Shown here: in pieces, positions 46,173-54,587 of the stretch
Layout: every line of letters starts with the position of its first letter
Numbering within the stretch: the first letter of the stretch is position 1
NCBI RefSeq assembly: GCF_015330165.1
Contig: NZ_JADDXT010000002.1
Span: 3,623,646 to 3,687,645, forward strand
Direction: 5' to 3'
From: Zobellia roscoffensis
Lineage (GTDB): Bacteria > Bacteroidota > Bacteroidia > Flavobacteriales > Flavobacteriaceae
Length of the DNA: 64,000 bases
Program-made: the position numbers and the translations under genes
Notes under the pieces: model-generated
What the model was told of the DNA's origin: nothing
Database searches by the model: none
What the model saw: only the letters and a program-made list of their open reading frames with translations

Positions 46173-46201
46173 AAACGGACGCTTATGTAAAGCGTCCGTT
46201 T
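46173..46201. repeat. Inverted repeat between the TPR gene and the propeller lipoprotein gene
   Basis: A perfect 12-base inverted repeat AAACGGACGCTT / AAGCGTCCGTTT surrounds a 5-base loop. It lies just after the propeller lipoprotein stop (46240, minus strand), where a terminator is expected, but no T-run follows on that strand. It could be a T-run-less terminator or a protein site. Confidence 0.5.
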
Positions 46202-46239
46202 AAGTTATTTAAATTTTTAGGCTGATAGAAACAAGAAAG

Positions 46240-47595
46240 TTACGGTTGGTAAGAAGGTAATTCAACCACATAAGATTCAACGGATTTGCCGTCTTCACTT
46301 CCGCTCCAATCCGAACCAAAAAGCACGCGTGTTCCCGATGGACTTATTACAGCATGAGGTTCGCCCCAATAATCAAATTCATCTTCATCAGCTCTGTGGT
46401 GGCCAATTCTATATACTTCTACATTTCCAGGTTCAATTCTGGCGATAACCAATTCTTGATCTAAAAGTTTTTGCCCGTCTTCTTCAAAGCCGATCATAGA
46501 AGCAGCAATCCATCCCGGATTTTTATGTGCTACGGCAGAAATATGTGTACCGCTCTTTGGGTAATCATATCCTAAATCTTCAGAAATTACAGGTAAACAA
46601 TCGCCTGTGTTCAAATCATAAGCAACAATATTCCCTAAACATCCACCACGAGGGCCGCCATTGAAACTTACGGAATAATCTACATCTGTACCATTGGCCA
46701 TTTTACCCAAACAAGAATGTTCTGGTTTTTGTTTGTTTAGTCTAGCCACAAAATTACCATTGGCGTCATATGACGAGACATTATGATAGAATAAATCACC
46801 ACTTGGGGCAGGCATAGCCGCCGCGTAGTTTACATCATCAATATTAAAAGTGGTCAACTCTTTAGTTGATAGTTTATAAGAGTATGCCGTATTGTTCTCA
46901 CAACGGAAGCCTATTACATCTGAGTCCCATGATGGCATCTGAACATCATTACCCATACTAAGACTACCATCACAACCGGTTAGTTCTCTTAAATTTGCCA
47001 AAACCTCCTTGTTGCCAGATGACACGGTGTATTTGATGTAATCATCCGTTCTTTTGTCAAGGTAGTAAAGAATGTCCGCTTCATTAAAATCCCAAAACAA
47101 TTGTTCTATATCATCTGGTAGAACATCATCCAGGTTTCTAATAAAAGCATAAGTTTTACCATCCAATAATTGATGCACACCATTGGTCTGGTCGTACAGA
47201 ATCATTCGGGTTTCGTCGGCATTCCAAGCTTGTACGGTGCTGTACATAGGTTTTGTAACGGTACCGTCGCCACCATTGGAAATTCTTCGGATTATAGTTC
47301 CGAAAGAAGGGTCTACAACGGTTTCTAAATACCCGGGTTTTGCCACATCTTGCATGGGGTGCGGCTCTAAGTCGTTAGCCGTTAATTCTGTGGCAACATC
47401 AACTGAATTTTCGTTTTCACTGGTTGGGTTTTCTTCGGTGACATCCTCTTCTTCCTCAGTGTTCTCTTCTTGCGGAGTTTCAGATTCCTGTTCTTCGGAA
47501 TCGTCTTTAGGGATTAAGATTAAGTTGTCGCTAGTACAGCTTAGGATGCTGAAACCAACACAAAAAAATAACAGGTACATTTTCACTTTGTTCAT
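46240..47595 (-). CDS. Lipoprotein with acidic linker and beta-propeller (PD40/oligogalacturonate-lyase-like)
   Basis: This 451-residue protein has a lipoprotein signal (VGFSILSCTSD). A Glu-rich linker (about residues 31-70) suits a surface-exposed lipoprotein. The remainder is a beta-propeller with repeated blades: STVQAWNADETRMILYDQ, DGKTYAFIRNLDDV, MPAPSGDLFYHNVSSYDANGNF and GEPHAVISPSGTRVLFGSDWSGS. The histidines in HISAVAHKNPGW and GEPHAVIS resemble those of PL22-like and PD40 proteins, but the lyase metal site cannot be confirmed. It stands alone; function unknown. Confidence 0.72.
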   Translation of the reverse strand: MNKVKMYLLFFCVGFSILSCTSDNLILIPKDDSEEQESETPQEENTEEEEDVTEENPTSENENSVDVATELTANDLEPHPMQDVAKPGYLETVVDPSFGTIIRRISNGGDGTVTKPMYSTVQAWNADETRMILYDQTNGVHQLLDGKTYAFIRNLDDVLPDDIEQLFWDFNEADILYYLDKRTDDYIKYTVSSGNKEVLANLRELTGCDGSLSMGNDVQMPSWDSDVIGFRCENNTAYSYKLSTKELTTFNIDDVNYAAAMPAPSGDLFYHNVSSYDANGNFVARLNKQKPEHSCLGKMANGTDVDYSVSFNGGPRGGCLGNIVAYDLNTGDCLPVISEDLGYDYPKSGTHISAVAHKNPGWIAASMIGFEEDGQKLLDQELVIARIEPGNVEVYRIGHHRADEDEFDYWGEPHAVISPSGTRVLFGSDWSGSEDGKSVESYVVELPSYQP

Positions 47596-47877
47596 AAGAT
47601 TTTAATTTCGGGGTTTAAAAATGTACGCATGAAATATAGGTTATGGTTTTTATAGGGTTGATTTTTAACAGATTGCGGGCTGTTTTAAACCTTGGCTTAA
47701 GTGAGGTTTAAGTGTTTTGGTGGGGCTGGATGTTTAGTAAAGAACAGGGCTAAGGTTTGTATGAAGAAAAAATGTTTCACTTTTTCTCGATTTAAAATAT
47801 CTTAAAATGACATATAGGAATTTTCCTGATTATGAAACCCAAGAGCGGTTTAAAACGCTACCTCCATAGCACCGAAA

Positions 47878-49692
47878 TTATGTAGCTATAGTCACCTCAA
47901 AAGCATCGATTTCTTGCATTAGTAAAGATAGAGAAGTATGAGACTGTTTTAACTGTTCCATCGCATGGTTGTAATTGGGGCATGCTTGCTCTTTTTTCGC
48001 TTCAAATAGGTTTTTGTAATACGCAATGCCCTCTCTTAAATTACTGCTGAAGTTGAGTAGTTGCTTTCTGCGTTTAGCGGTAGGTATCATTTTAAATTCC
48101 GAAATCTGCTCCTTAAAATAATCCATGTAGATATGAAGTTCTTTAATAAACATGTTTGGGCGATTGGGATGTGACATTACATTTGCCCTGCCATAGATAT
48201 GATCTATCATTTCTTTTAGTGTAGAAACTTTTGAAAAGTAGGCCATATTAGGCCCCGGACAAACGGAAACGCCCTCGCCTTCAATTTTTGTATCTAGATT
48301 ATAGGCAAGCAGAGCCGATGTTCCCAAACCTACGCAGGTACAGGATTTCTCCGTAATCTTATGAAAATGGTAATCATATTCAGCCTGGGATAGATTTTTA
48401 CTTTTTAGTTCTTTTAGTTTATGGTTCTGGTATTGTCTTGAAGCGGTACAAAGTCCCTTTTCGTTAAAATCTTTGTTGAGTGCTACAAACTTTTTGGGGC
48501 ATGGACTTCCTGGTCTTCCATTGGCAATACGTTCCGCTTTCTCAACGTCTTTGGTGTTCCCTTTTAAACTGTGAAAAGGAATGCCCAATGGCGAAATATT
48601 GCTTAAATACAGGTCTTCTTCCTTGGCTTTTGCCAAATTTTTCAAAGTATCTTGGTCTACCGTGGTGGCTTCAGGCACCAAAAGAAAAGCGGAACCCCAT
48701 CCTACGGAGTCCACTTGGTATTCGTCCAACAGAAATTGATGTTCCGCCGCCGTGCCAACACCTCCTTGTGCGGTTATTTTTAAGGGTAAGGGGCGGTTGG
48801 GAACAGAACGTCCTTTTAATTGCAGTGAGCTCACCAAGAGGTCAAAGACCGTATCTATCAATTCTTGTTTATTTTCTTTAAACTGGTCTAAAATAGGCCC
48901 CATTAAATAACCATCCGTAGCAAATGCATGTCCGCCGCAATTGAGTCCGGATTCTATACGGTATTCGGAAACCCAGATGCCTTTTTTTGCCAAGAACTTT
49001 CCCTGGATCAAAGCCGAGCGATAATCACTTACTTTAAGAACGATTTTCTTTTTCAAGTTGCCGGTGGCGTCCGGATAAAAATCATCAAACTGTTCCAAAT
49101 AGCTGTATAACCTAGGGTTCATACCTGCGGAAAGGATGACGGAAGAATTTAGTTTGCTCTGTGCATATCCGCGTAGCGCAGCATGGGCATCATTAAATTC
49201 GGAGCTTAGTTTCTGTTTTTTAATGTAATTGTCCTTATCCACCTTCGTCATAATATTCACATCAATACTCCCCATGGGCATATGCTGTTTTACCCATTCT
49301 TTAATTTCGGAAAAGTTAAAAGTGTGTTCCGATAGTTGGATAAATTCGCTTTTAAATGTGGACGCATCCGGTAACATATTAAAATACGCCCGAATACTAT
49401 CTGCCGTTTCGGTGGTTGAATTTTTAAAATCCTCGAACTTCTCTTGGGCCAGGTCGTGAATCATGTCTAAATAGGAGCTGATCCGTTTTGCCCTAAAATC
49501 TTCCTGCTTGTCCGCGATTTCCATGTAGGGTAGATTGTGTTTTCCAGAGTACATCTTCCGTAGCTTTTCTAAAAGAATGTCATCTACTAAAGAGACAACT
49601 GAATCAATCCCGTATTGTGAAACCTTTAACGGAGTATCAATAGTAAAGCCAATACCCATAACTGGAATGTGAAAGGAATGTGCGTGCGCCAT
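47878..49692 (-). CDS. Large uncharacterised protein, possible FMN-dependent TIM barrel with cysteine cluster
   Basis: This 604-residue protein has no signal peptide. The start HIPVMGIGFTIDTPLKVSQYG and the later GGHAFATDGYLMGPILDQF, ITAQGGVGTAAEHQFLL and VGWGSAFLLVPEATTV resemble the substrate and FMN-phosphate regions of nitronate monooxygenase-type barrels. Cysteines at 252, 398, 415, 451, 453 and 478 (GSPCPKK, GLCTASR, SCTCVG, VCPGPN) could hold an iron-sulfur cluster. The C-terminal helical region shows no motif I know. A distant parallel is the flavin/Fe-S oxidoreductase FabX of Helicobacter, which is only analogy. Gene context does not help: it is monocistronic with empty gaps on both sides. 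Confidence 0.55.
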   Translation of the reverse strand: MAHAHSFHIPVMGIGFTIDTPLKVSQYGIDSVVSLVDDILLEKLRKMYSGKHNLPYMEIADKQEDFRAKRISSYLDMIHDLAQEKFEDFKNSTTETADSIRAYFNMLPDASTFKSEFIQLSEHTFNFSEIKEWVKQHMPMGSIDVNIMTKVDKDNYIKKQKLSSEFNDAHAALRGYAQSKLNSSVILSAGMNPRLYSYLEQFDDFYPDATGNLKKKIVLKVSDYRSALIQGKFLAKKGIWVSEYRIESGLNCGGHAFATDGYLMGPILDQFKENKQELIDTVFDLLVSSLQLKGRSVPNRPLPLKITAQGGVGTAAEHQFLLDEYQVDSVGWGSAFLLVPEATTVDQDTLKNLAKAKEEDLYLSNISPLGIPFHSLKGNTKDVEKAERIANGRPGSPCPKKFVALNKDFNEKGLCTASRQYQNHKLKELKSKNLSQAEYDYHFHKITEKSCTCVGLGTSALLAYNLDTKIEGEGVSVCPGPNMAYFSKVSTLKEMIDHIYGRANVMSHPNRPNMFIKELHIYMDYFKEQISEFKMIPTAKRRKQLLNFSSNLREGIAYYKNLFEAKKEQACPNYNHAMEQLKQSHTSLSLLMQEIDAFEVTIAT

Positions 49693-50112
49693 AAAATATT
49701 TTTTGTAATGATGTAACCCAAATAGACCTTCTTGTTCATGGGTTTAAATTTTAGCTCACAAAAATGAGGCGTCTACAACATCTAAAATATGATTTTGGTC
49801 AGGTTATGGGTGTATTGTATAATTTACTTGTGAATATTAGGGTATTCAGTTGATTTTTAGGAGAGAGGTCTTGATGTAATGCGTGGTTGTCGTATAAGGT
49901 AAACAGTTGGATGTAAGTAACGAAAATTCCTACAATTTAATTAATGACTACAAACGATTATACTTAAAATATTAAGTAAAAATTTGCAGAGATCCCATAG
50001 CGCTTGACTTGAGCAAAATTATTACGGAAACCTGTAAAAAATAGAGTGCAATATTTTTAAAATAGAGCTGTTACGTATAGACCAAATAAATAAATAAAAT
50101 CCAAACTTACCT
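49693..50112. other. Intergenic gap
   Basis: These 420 AT-rich bases separate two divergent genes and should hold both promoters. I see no gene, repeat or clear TAnnTTTG box in it. Confidence 0.4.
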
Positions 50113-50874
50113 ATGAAACGAATTAACTACCTACTATTAATGTCATCCCTAGCAGTTGTGAATTTTAGCTGTGACAAATCTACATCGGATGAATTTGAAG
50201 ATGTAAATGGGAATATAGAAACCAAACTTATAAGTTCTATAGATGTAACCTCTGCTGAAGATTCAGATGAGGATACTAAGATATTATTTTCATATAATGC
50301 CGATTTTCGATTGACCTCTATTTTTGATGGTACTGAAACTACAAATTTCGTTTATGAGAATGGTAATTTAAGTGATGTGACCGGTCAGGGTGATAATGGA
50401 AATGTAGAGGAGCTATATGATTCTCCTTATGATGCTTTTGAAACAGGCCATGTTGAAGAATATGATGATAACGGAAACCCGTCCGTAATAAAGTTTGTTG
50501 AGTACAATTATGATTATATGACAGGCGAAGAAGAAATGGTGTATTACACGGCAGAAATCTCTTATGACGATAAGCCAAACCCATTTTACAAGACAACTGA
50601 GGCTGCCGGTATGATCGATGTAATGGACAAAGTGCAACTGAATTTTGCCGTAGCGCCACAACCACAAGAGATCTTGAAAGCAAAAGCATTGTTCCCTAAC
50701 AACAACCCATCTCAAGTAGTGTACAAAAATGAGGAAGGAGAAATAGAGTATACAATTAACATGTCCTATACTTATGATGGCGATTACCCAACGACAGCAA
50801 CAGTTTCTTCGGTTTCCGCAGATGGTGGCGATAGCGAAACTTACTTGACCACATTTACGTATGTAGGTGAATAA
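50113..50874 (+). CDS. Small lipoprotein with YD-repeat-like text
   Basis: This 253-residue protein has a lipoprotein signal (SLAVVNFSCDKST, Cys20) followed by an acidic stretch. The body contains short tyrosine/aspartate-rich beta units (ILFSYNADFRLTSIFDG, TTNFVYENGNLSDVTG, VEEYDDNGNPSVIKFVEYNYDY, NMSYTYDGDYPTTATVSS) like those of DUF4595 or YD-repeat lipoproteins of Bacteroidota. It is single, with a strong terminator 26 bases after its stop. Function unknown; probably at the cell surface. Confidence 0.7.
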   Translation: MKRINYLLLMSSLAVVNFSCDKSTSDEFEDVNGNIETKLISSIDVTSAEDSDEDTKILFSYNADFRLTSIFDGTETTNFVYENGNLSDVTGQGDNGNVEELYDSPYDAFETGHVEEYDDNGNPSVIKFVEYNYDYMTGEEEMVYYTAEISYDDKPNPFYKTTEAAGMIDVMDKVQLNFAVAPQPQEILKAKALFPNNNPSQVVYKNEEGEIEYTINMSYTYDGDYPTTATVSSVSADGGDSETYLTTFTYVGE

Positions 50875-50900
50875 GAATAATAATATTTTTAAGTGATAGA

Positions 50901-50926
50901 AAGCAGCCTACGGGCTGCTTTTTTTG
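50901..50926 (+). terminator. Rho-independent terminator
   Basis: AAGCAGCC (50901-50908) pairs with GGCTGCTT (50913-50920) around a four-base loop, followed by a T-run. It lies 26 bases after the lipoprotein stop. Confidence 0.9.
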
Positions 50927-51083
50927 TTTCTGGTTCAATGAGCAAAAATCTTGTGTTCAGCAAGCTAACAAATATAGAGGATAGGGGAGTTTGGGGTATA
51001 AATGAGGCACGCTACAATGGTTTCATTTGTTTAAATGGTGATTTTTCACTTTATGATACCTAGTTTTACCAAAAAAACTGCCC

Positions 51084-51665
51084 ATGCTTCATTTAAAATT
51101 AGCTACTGATCCACGTTGGGTTAATATTGTTGAAAAAAACTTAGAGGAAATACTAACGGATCATGCATGGTGTGAACAAAAATCGGCTACTAACGCCATT
51201 ACCATAATTACACTCAATTCTGAATATCCGGATTTAGTTACGGACTTGCTTTTATTGGCGCAAGAAGAATTAGTACATTTTCAAATGGTACATGATATCA
51301 TTAAAAAACGAGGATATACGTTAGGGAGAGAACGTAAAGATAGCTATGTTAACGAACTTTACAAGTTCATGAACAAAGGAGGAAGTAGAATTAAATCTAT
51401 GGTGGACAGGCTTTTGTTTTCGGCCATGATTGAAGCCAGAAGCTGCGAGCGCTTTAAACTACTCTCGCAAGAAATAAAAGACCCTGAACTTTCTAAATTC
51501 TATCACGATTTAATGATTAGCGAAGCGGGTCATTACACTACTTTTATTGGCTTTGCACGTAAATACGGTCAAAATGTAGATGTAGACAAACGTTGGCAAG
51601 AGTTAGTAGCTTTTGAAGCAGAAGTAATTAAAAACTACGGAAAGGGTGAATCTATACATGGGTAA
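51084..51665 (+). CDS. miaE: tRNA-(ms2io6A37) hydroxylase (MiaE-like)
   Basis: This 193-residue ferritin-like four-helix protein carries diiron ligands in the expected places: HAWCEQKSATNAI, AQEELVHFQMVHDIIKKRG, EARSCERFKLL and SEAGHYTTFIGFARKYG. MiaE hydroxylates ms2i6A at position 37 of tRNAs that read UNN codons, using O2. The length and order of helices match bacterial MiaE. It is monocistronic with about 270 empty bases after it. Confusion with other ferritin-like proteins is possible, but the EELVHF and SEAGHY blocks point to MiaE. Confidence 0.92.
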   Translation: MLHLKLATDPRWVNIVEKNLEEILTDHAWCEQKSATNAITIITLNSEYPDLVTDLLLLAQEELVHFQMVHDIIKKRGYTLGRERKDSYVNELYKFMNKGGSRIKSMVDRLLFSAMIEARSCERFKLLSQEIKDPELSKFYHDLMISEAGHYTTFIGFARKYGQNVDVDKRWQELVAFEAEVIKNYGKGESIHG

Positions 51666-51934
51666 AAAAGGCGGTAACCCAAAATAATAAAAAAAGATTA
51701 TTGATGATAGGTTTGAAGATTCTATCTAACAAAGTTTTATCGACCAAAATTTGCATAAAATAGTTCTTTGTATTACACTATAGGTAAACTTTACAAAACG
51801 TGAAATAATTTATTGATTAGTACCATTTTAGATAATATTTATCACTAATTTTAGCGGCTAAGGAAGAACAAAACTAAAAGTAGTTTATGCCTTAGGTTAT
51901 AATAAGATTTTACGTACAGTTACTTCTTTATAAA

Positions 51935-54478
51935 ATGATTTTAACAAAAAATATCTTCGCGATTTATGCCGGCCAAGATAGAGATGTGTTACAGTCCCTT
52001 TTACTTCATTTACAATCCATACAAAAGGACTTCAACATTGCTATATGGAGCGATGTTGCTATTGATGACAGGCAGCGATTGGAGCCACAAAACGTATCAC
52101 GATTAGATCGTACAGATGTGTTTCTGCTTTTACTCAGCCATACTTTTATGAATTCTGAATTTATCAAACAAGATGAATTTAAAATAGTCATAGACCAATA
52201 TAAAGAGGGCAAGGCAACTATAATTCCCATACTTCTGGATGATTGTCAATGGGACGTTGAATTTACTTTTGATCATTACAATTTTAATTTTAGGGAACTG
52301 CAGGTTTTTCAGAAAGATACAAATGCAATTAGCGACTGGAACCCAACGGACAGGGTGTTCATGCAAGTGGCCTATTACATGATGGGCTTACTTAGTTCAT
52401 CTGCAAAAAAGAGAGCTATAGAAGACCCTGTACATACGGATGAGCAGAAAATGCTGAATGTAGAAAGAGAAGGTCAAATAGCAATTGATTTTTTTAGCGA
52501 GACGGTCGTTGACAATAAAGCTGAGAGTGAAAGAATATATGAGGATGCTGAAGTAAAAAAGAGTGTTGAAGAAGAGAATAAACTACGCGAAGAGACCGAA
52601 GCCAAAGAACAGATTAGGAAGGAAAAATGGTTAAAGGAGAAAGCGGAAAACCAATTAAGAATAGAGAAAGAGGCCGAGGCTAGGAGAGCAGTAGTTCAAG
52701 AAGAAATCCGCGAAAGAGAATTTATAAAAGCCCGTATAGCAATAGGGCAGAAAAGACAGGAGCAAGTAACCGAATCACTAAGAGAGCCGGCTTGGGAACA
52801 AGGATTAGGTGAAACTGTTACGACAGAAAGAATAAGTAATAGAAAGAACAGTCTTGCAAAATATAACTATCGATTCAATAACAAGAATACGATAGAGGCT
52901 CGAAGCATAGTTCCCGAAAGAAAGCGGGTTATTGAAGAACCAAAAATTCAACTGGTAGTAGAGGAGGAAATTAGCGAGAAAATAATAAATCCCGTTAGAG
53001 AGACGCAACGGGAAAAAGAACTAGAGGAAACAGTAGCGGTAGAGGAAACAGCCACTAGAAAAACTGATCTTGCAAAATATAATTATCGCTTTGATAATAA
53101 GAGAGAGATAGAGGTTTTAAAAGTTGAAATAGAAAAGTCTGGCAAAGAAGAACCAAAGACCCAAGTAGCGGTAGGGAGGGAAAAACGCCGTACGCTGCTC
53201 AAAGTCTTAGAAGAAACGGAATGGAAAAAGAAGCTCGGTGAAAGAGTTGCCTCATTGAAAGCAGTTGCAAAAGAAAGCATTTCAAAATGTAAGCATCTGT
53301 TAGATGTAAAAATAGAAGCATGGGGCAAAAAAGTTGCTCCAGAAGAAAGCTCGGGTAAAGAAGAACTAAAGACCCAAATAGCGGTAGACAGGAAAAAACG
53401 GCCTACAGTACTTAAAGCCTTCGAAGCAACGCAATGGAAAAAGAAATTTGGCGAAAGAGTTATATCGTTGAAAATATCTGCGAAAGAAAGCCTGTCAAAA
53501 TATAAGTATCTGTTAGATAGTAAATTATATGCAAAGGCCAAAAGAGTTGTTTCAGAAGAAAAATTGGACAGTGAGGGAGACTCAAAAAATCAAACAACTA
53601 TAAAAAATAGAAGAGGAGTTGCAATACTCAAAACTTTACAAGAGTTTGAATGGGATAAGAAATTGCATGAAAGGTTTGCTACCTTTAAAAGAGTGACTAA
53701 AAATTATTCCTCAACAATACAAGGCTTTACGGTCAAAAGTGTGGTGTTGGTTAATCAATTCCTAGGAAAGGTTAAAAAGAACATAATATCAAACAAAAAA
53801 AGAAAGGTTCGCTCTGAGATTTTGATCGGAGCTGTTGTAGTTTTGGGCATATTAACCTACCTATTTGTAGGAGGTTCTGAGAAACAATCATTTTCGGTAT
53901 CTGAAATTGAGGATGTAAAAGAAGTTTCTGATGCTAGTGTTTCACCTGAAAGTAATAAAGAGAATCGAACGGGGGCTAGCTTAAAACAAGGGGATTCTGA
54001 AAAGCAACCAGCTTCTATTGATAAAAACAGGGATGTAAAAGAAGTTTCTGATGCTAGTGTCGCAACTAAAAATAACCAAGAGAATCGGGCAGGAGCTATC
54101 TTGAAACTAAGTGTCGGTGATATGCATAATGAGGGTATAATTTTCACCATTGACCCATCTAGTAACACCGGAAAAATAGCATATTTGGAAGATATGGGCC
54201 CCATGGCATGGAAAGACGCTATGAATATTCACAAACAATTAGGTGAAGGCTGGCGGTTACCCGAGCTAGATGAATTACGTCTCCTTTATAAAACTATTGG
54301 GCAGGGTGCAGATAACAAGGGTAAATTTGTAGCTGAGTTGTATTGGAGCGCCACACCTTTTGATAAGCATCAAGCACGTCTTGTAAAATTCAGCGATGGT
54401 AATGCCTCATATCACTATAACAGCTCAGGAACACATCGAAAATTTCTAGTGCGTGCTATTAAAGACGTCAAGTTGTAG
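51935..54478 (+). CDS. TIR-like domain protein with coiled-coil repeats, transmembrane helix and DUF1566-like C-domain
   Basis: This 847-residue protein opens with a TIR-like domain (about 1-155): KNIFAIYAGQDRDVLQSLLLHL, IAIWSDVAIDD, TDVFLLLLSHTFMNSEFIKQDEF and ATIIPILLDDCQWD. The catalytic NADase Glu cannot be confirmed. Residues about 195-280 are a charged coiled coil. Residues 282-616 hold five copies of a 71-residue repeat around W-(K/E/D)-K-L. A transmembrane helix lies at about 629-646 (ILIGAVVVLGILTYLFVGG). A 40-residue repeat follows twice (651-690 and 691-730 approximately). A DUF1566/Lcl-like domain ends the protein (GWRLPELDELRLLYKT ... YWSATPF ... FLVRAI). There is no signal peptide, so the TIR end should be cytosolic and the C-domain periplasmic. 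It stands alone. Confidence 0.75.
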   Translation: MILTKNIFAIYAGQDRDVLQSLLLHLQSIQKDFNIAIWSDVAIDDRQRLEPQNVSRLDRTDVFLLLLSHTFMNSEFIKQDEFKIVIDQYKEGKATIIPILLDDCQWDVEFTFDHYNFNFRELQVFQKDTNAISDWNPTDRVFMQVAYYMMGLLSSSAKKRAIEDPVHTDEQKMLNVEREGQIAIDFFSETVVDNKAESERIYEDAEVKKSVEEENKLREETEAKEQIRKEKWLKEKAENQLRIEKEAEARRAVVQEEIREREFIKARIAIGQKRQEQVTESLREPAWEQGLGETVTTERISNRKNSLAKYNYRFNNKNTIEARSIVPERKRVIEEPKIQLVVEEEISEKIINPVRETQREKELEETVAVEETATRKTDLAKYNYRFDNKREIEVLKVEIEKSGKEEPKTQVAVGREKRRTLLKVLEETEWKKKLGERVASLKAVAKESISKCKHLLDVKIEAWGKKVAPEESSGKEELKTQIAVDRKKRPTVLKAFEATQWKKKFGERVISLKISAKESLSKYKYLLDSKLYAKAKRVVSEEKLDSEGDSKNQTTIKNRRGVAILKTLQEFEWDKKLHERFATFKRVTKNYSSTIQGFTVKSVVLVNQFLGKVKKNIISNKKRKVRSEILIGAVVVLGILTYLFVGGSEKQSFSVSEIEDVKEVSDASVSPESNKENRTGASLKQGDSEKQPASIDKNRDVKEVSDASVATKNNQENRAGAILKLSVGDMHNEGIIFTIDPSSNTGKIAYLEDMGPMAWKDAMNIHKQLGEGWRLPELDELRLLYKTIGQGADNKGKFVAELYWSATPFDKHQARLVKFSDGNASYHYNSSGTHRKFLVRAIKDVKL
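52778..53782 (+). repeat. Five coding repeats of about 213 bases (71 residues)
   Basis: The units start near residues 282, 355, 426, 497 and 569 of the TIR protein; the last is partial. Their anchor aromatic or equivalent position falls at 287, 359, 430, 501 and 573. Each contains LxxxxWxxxLxERV-like text, then KxSLxKYxYL-like text and a link ending KTQxAVxRxKR. Confidence 0.7.
53911..54060 (+). repeat. Exact 30-base direct repeat at 120-base spacing
   Basis: The same 30 bases occur at 53911-53940 and 54031-54060, exactly 40 codons apart and in frame (DVKEVSDASV in both). The flanking text is also related, so a 40-residue unit was duplicated in the periplasmic linker, fairly recently judging by the exact core. 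Confidence 0.85.
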
Positions 54479-54587
54479 TTAGGGAGTGAAGCAGCGGGGA
54501 AGAACGGGTTGACCCTGCAGAATATTAGTGGGATTCGATCCCTATGTCTTATGAAGTCGATTGGACACTTTCGAATTTAATTAAAAT

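Noticed and set aside
54528..54545. A T-arm-like GGGATTCGATCCC downstream of the TIR gene, as if a tRNA fragment or attachment site
   Set aside because: Only three stem pairs hold and no acceptor, D or anticodon arms can be built around it.
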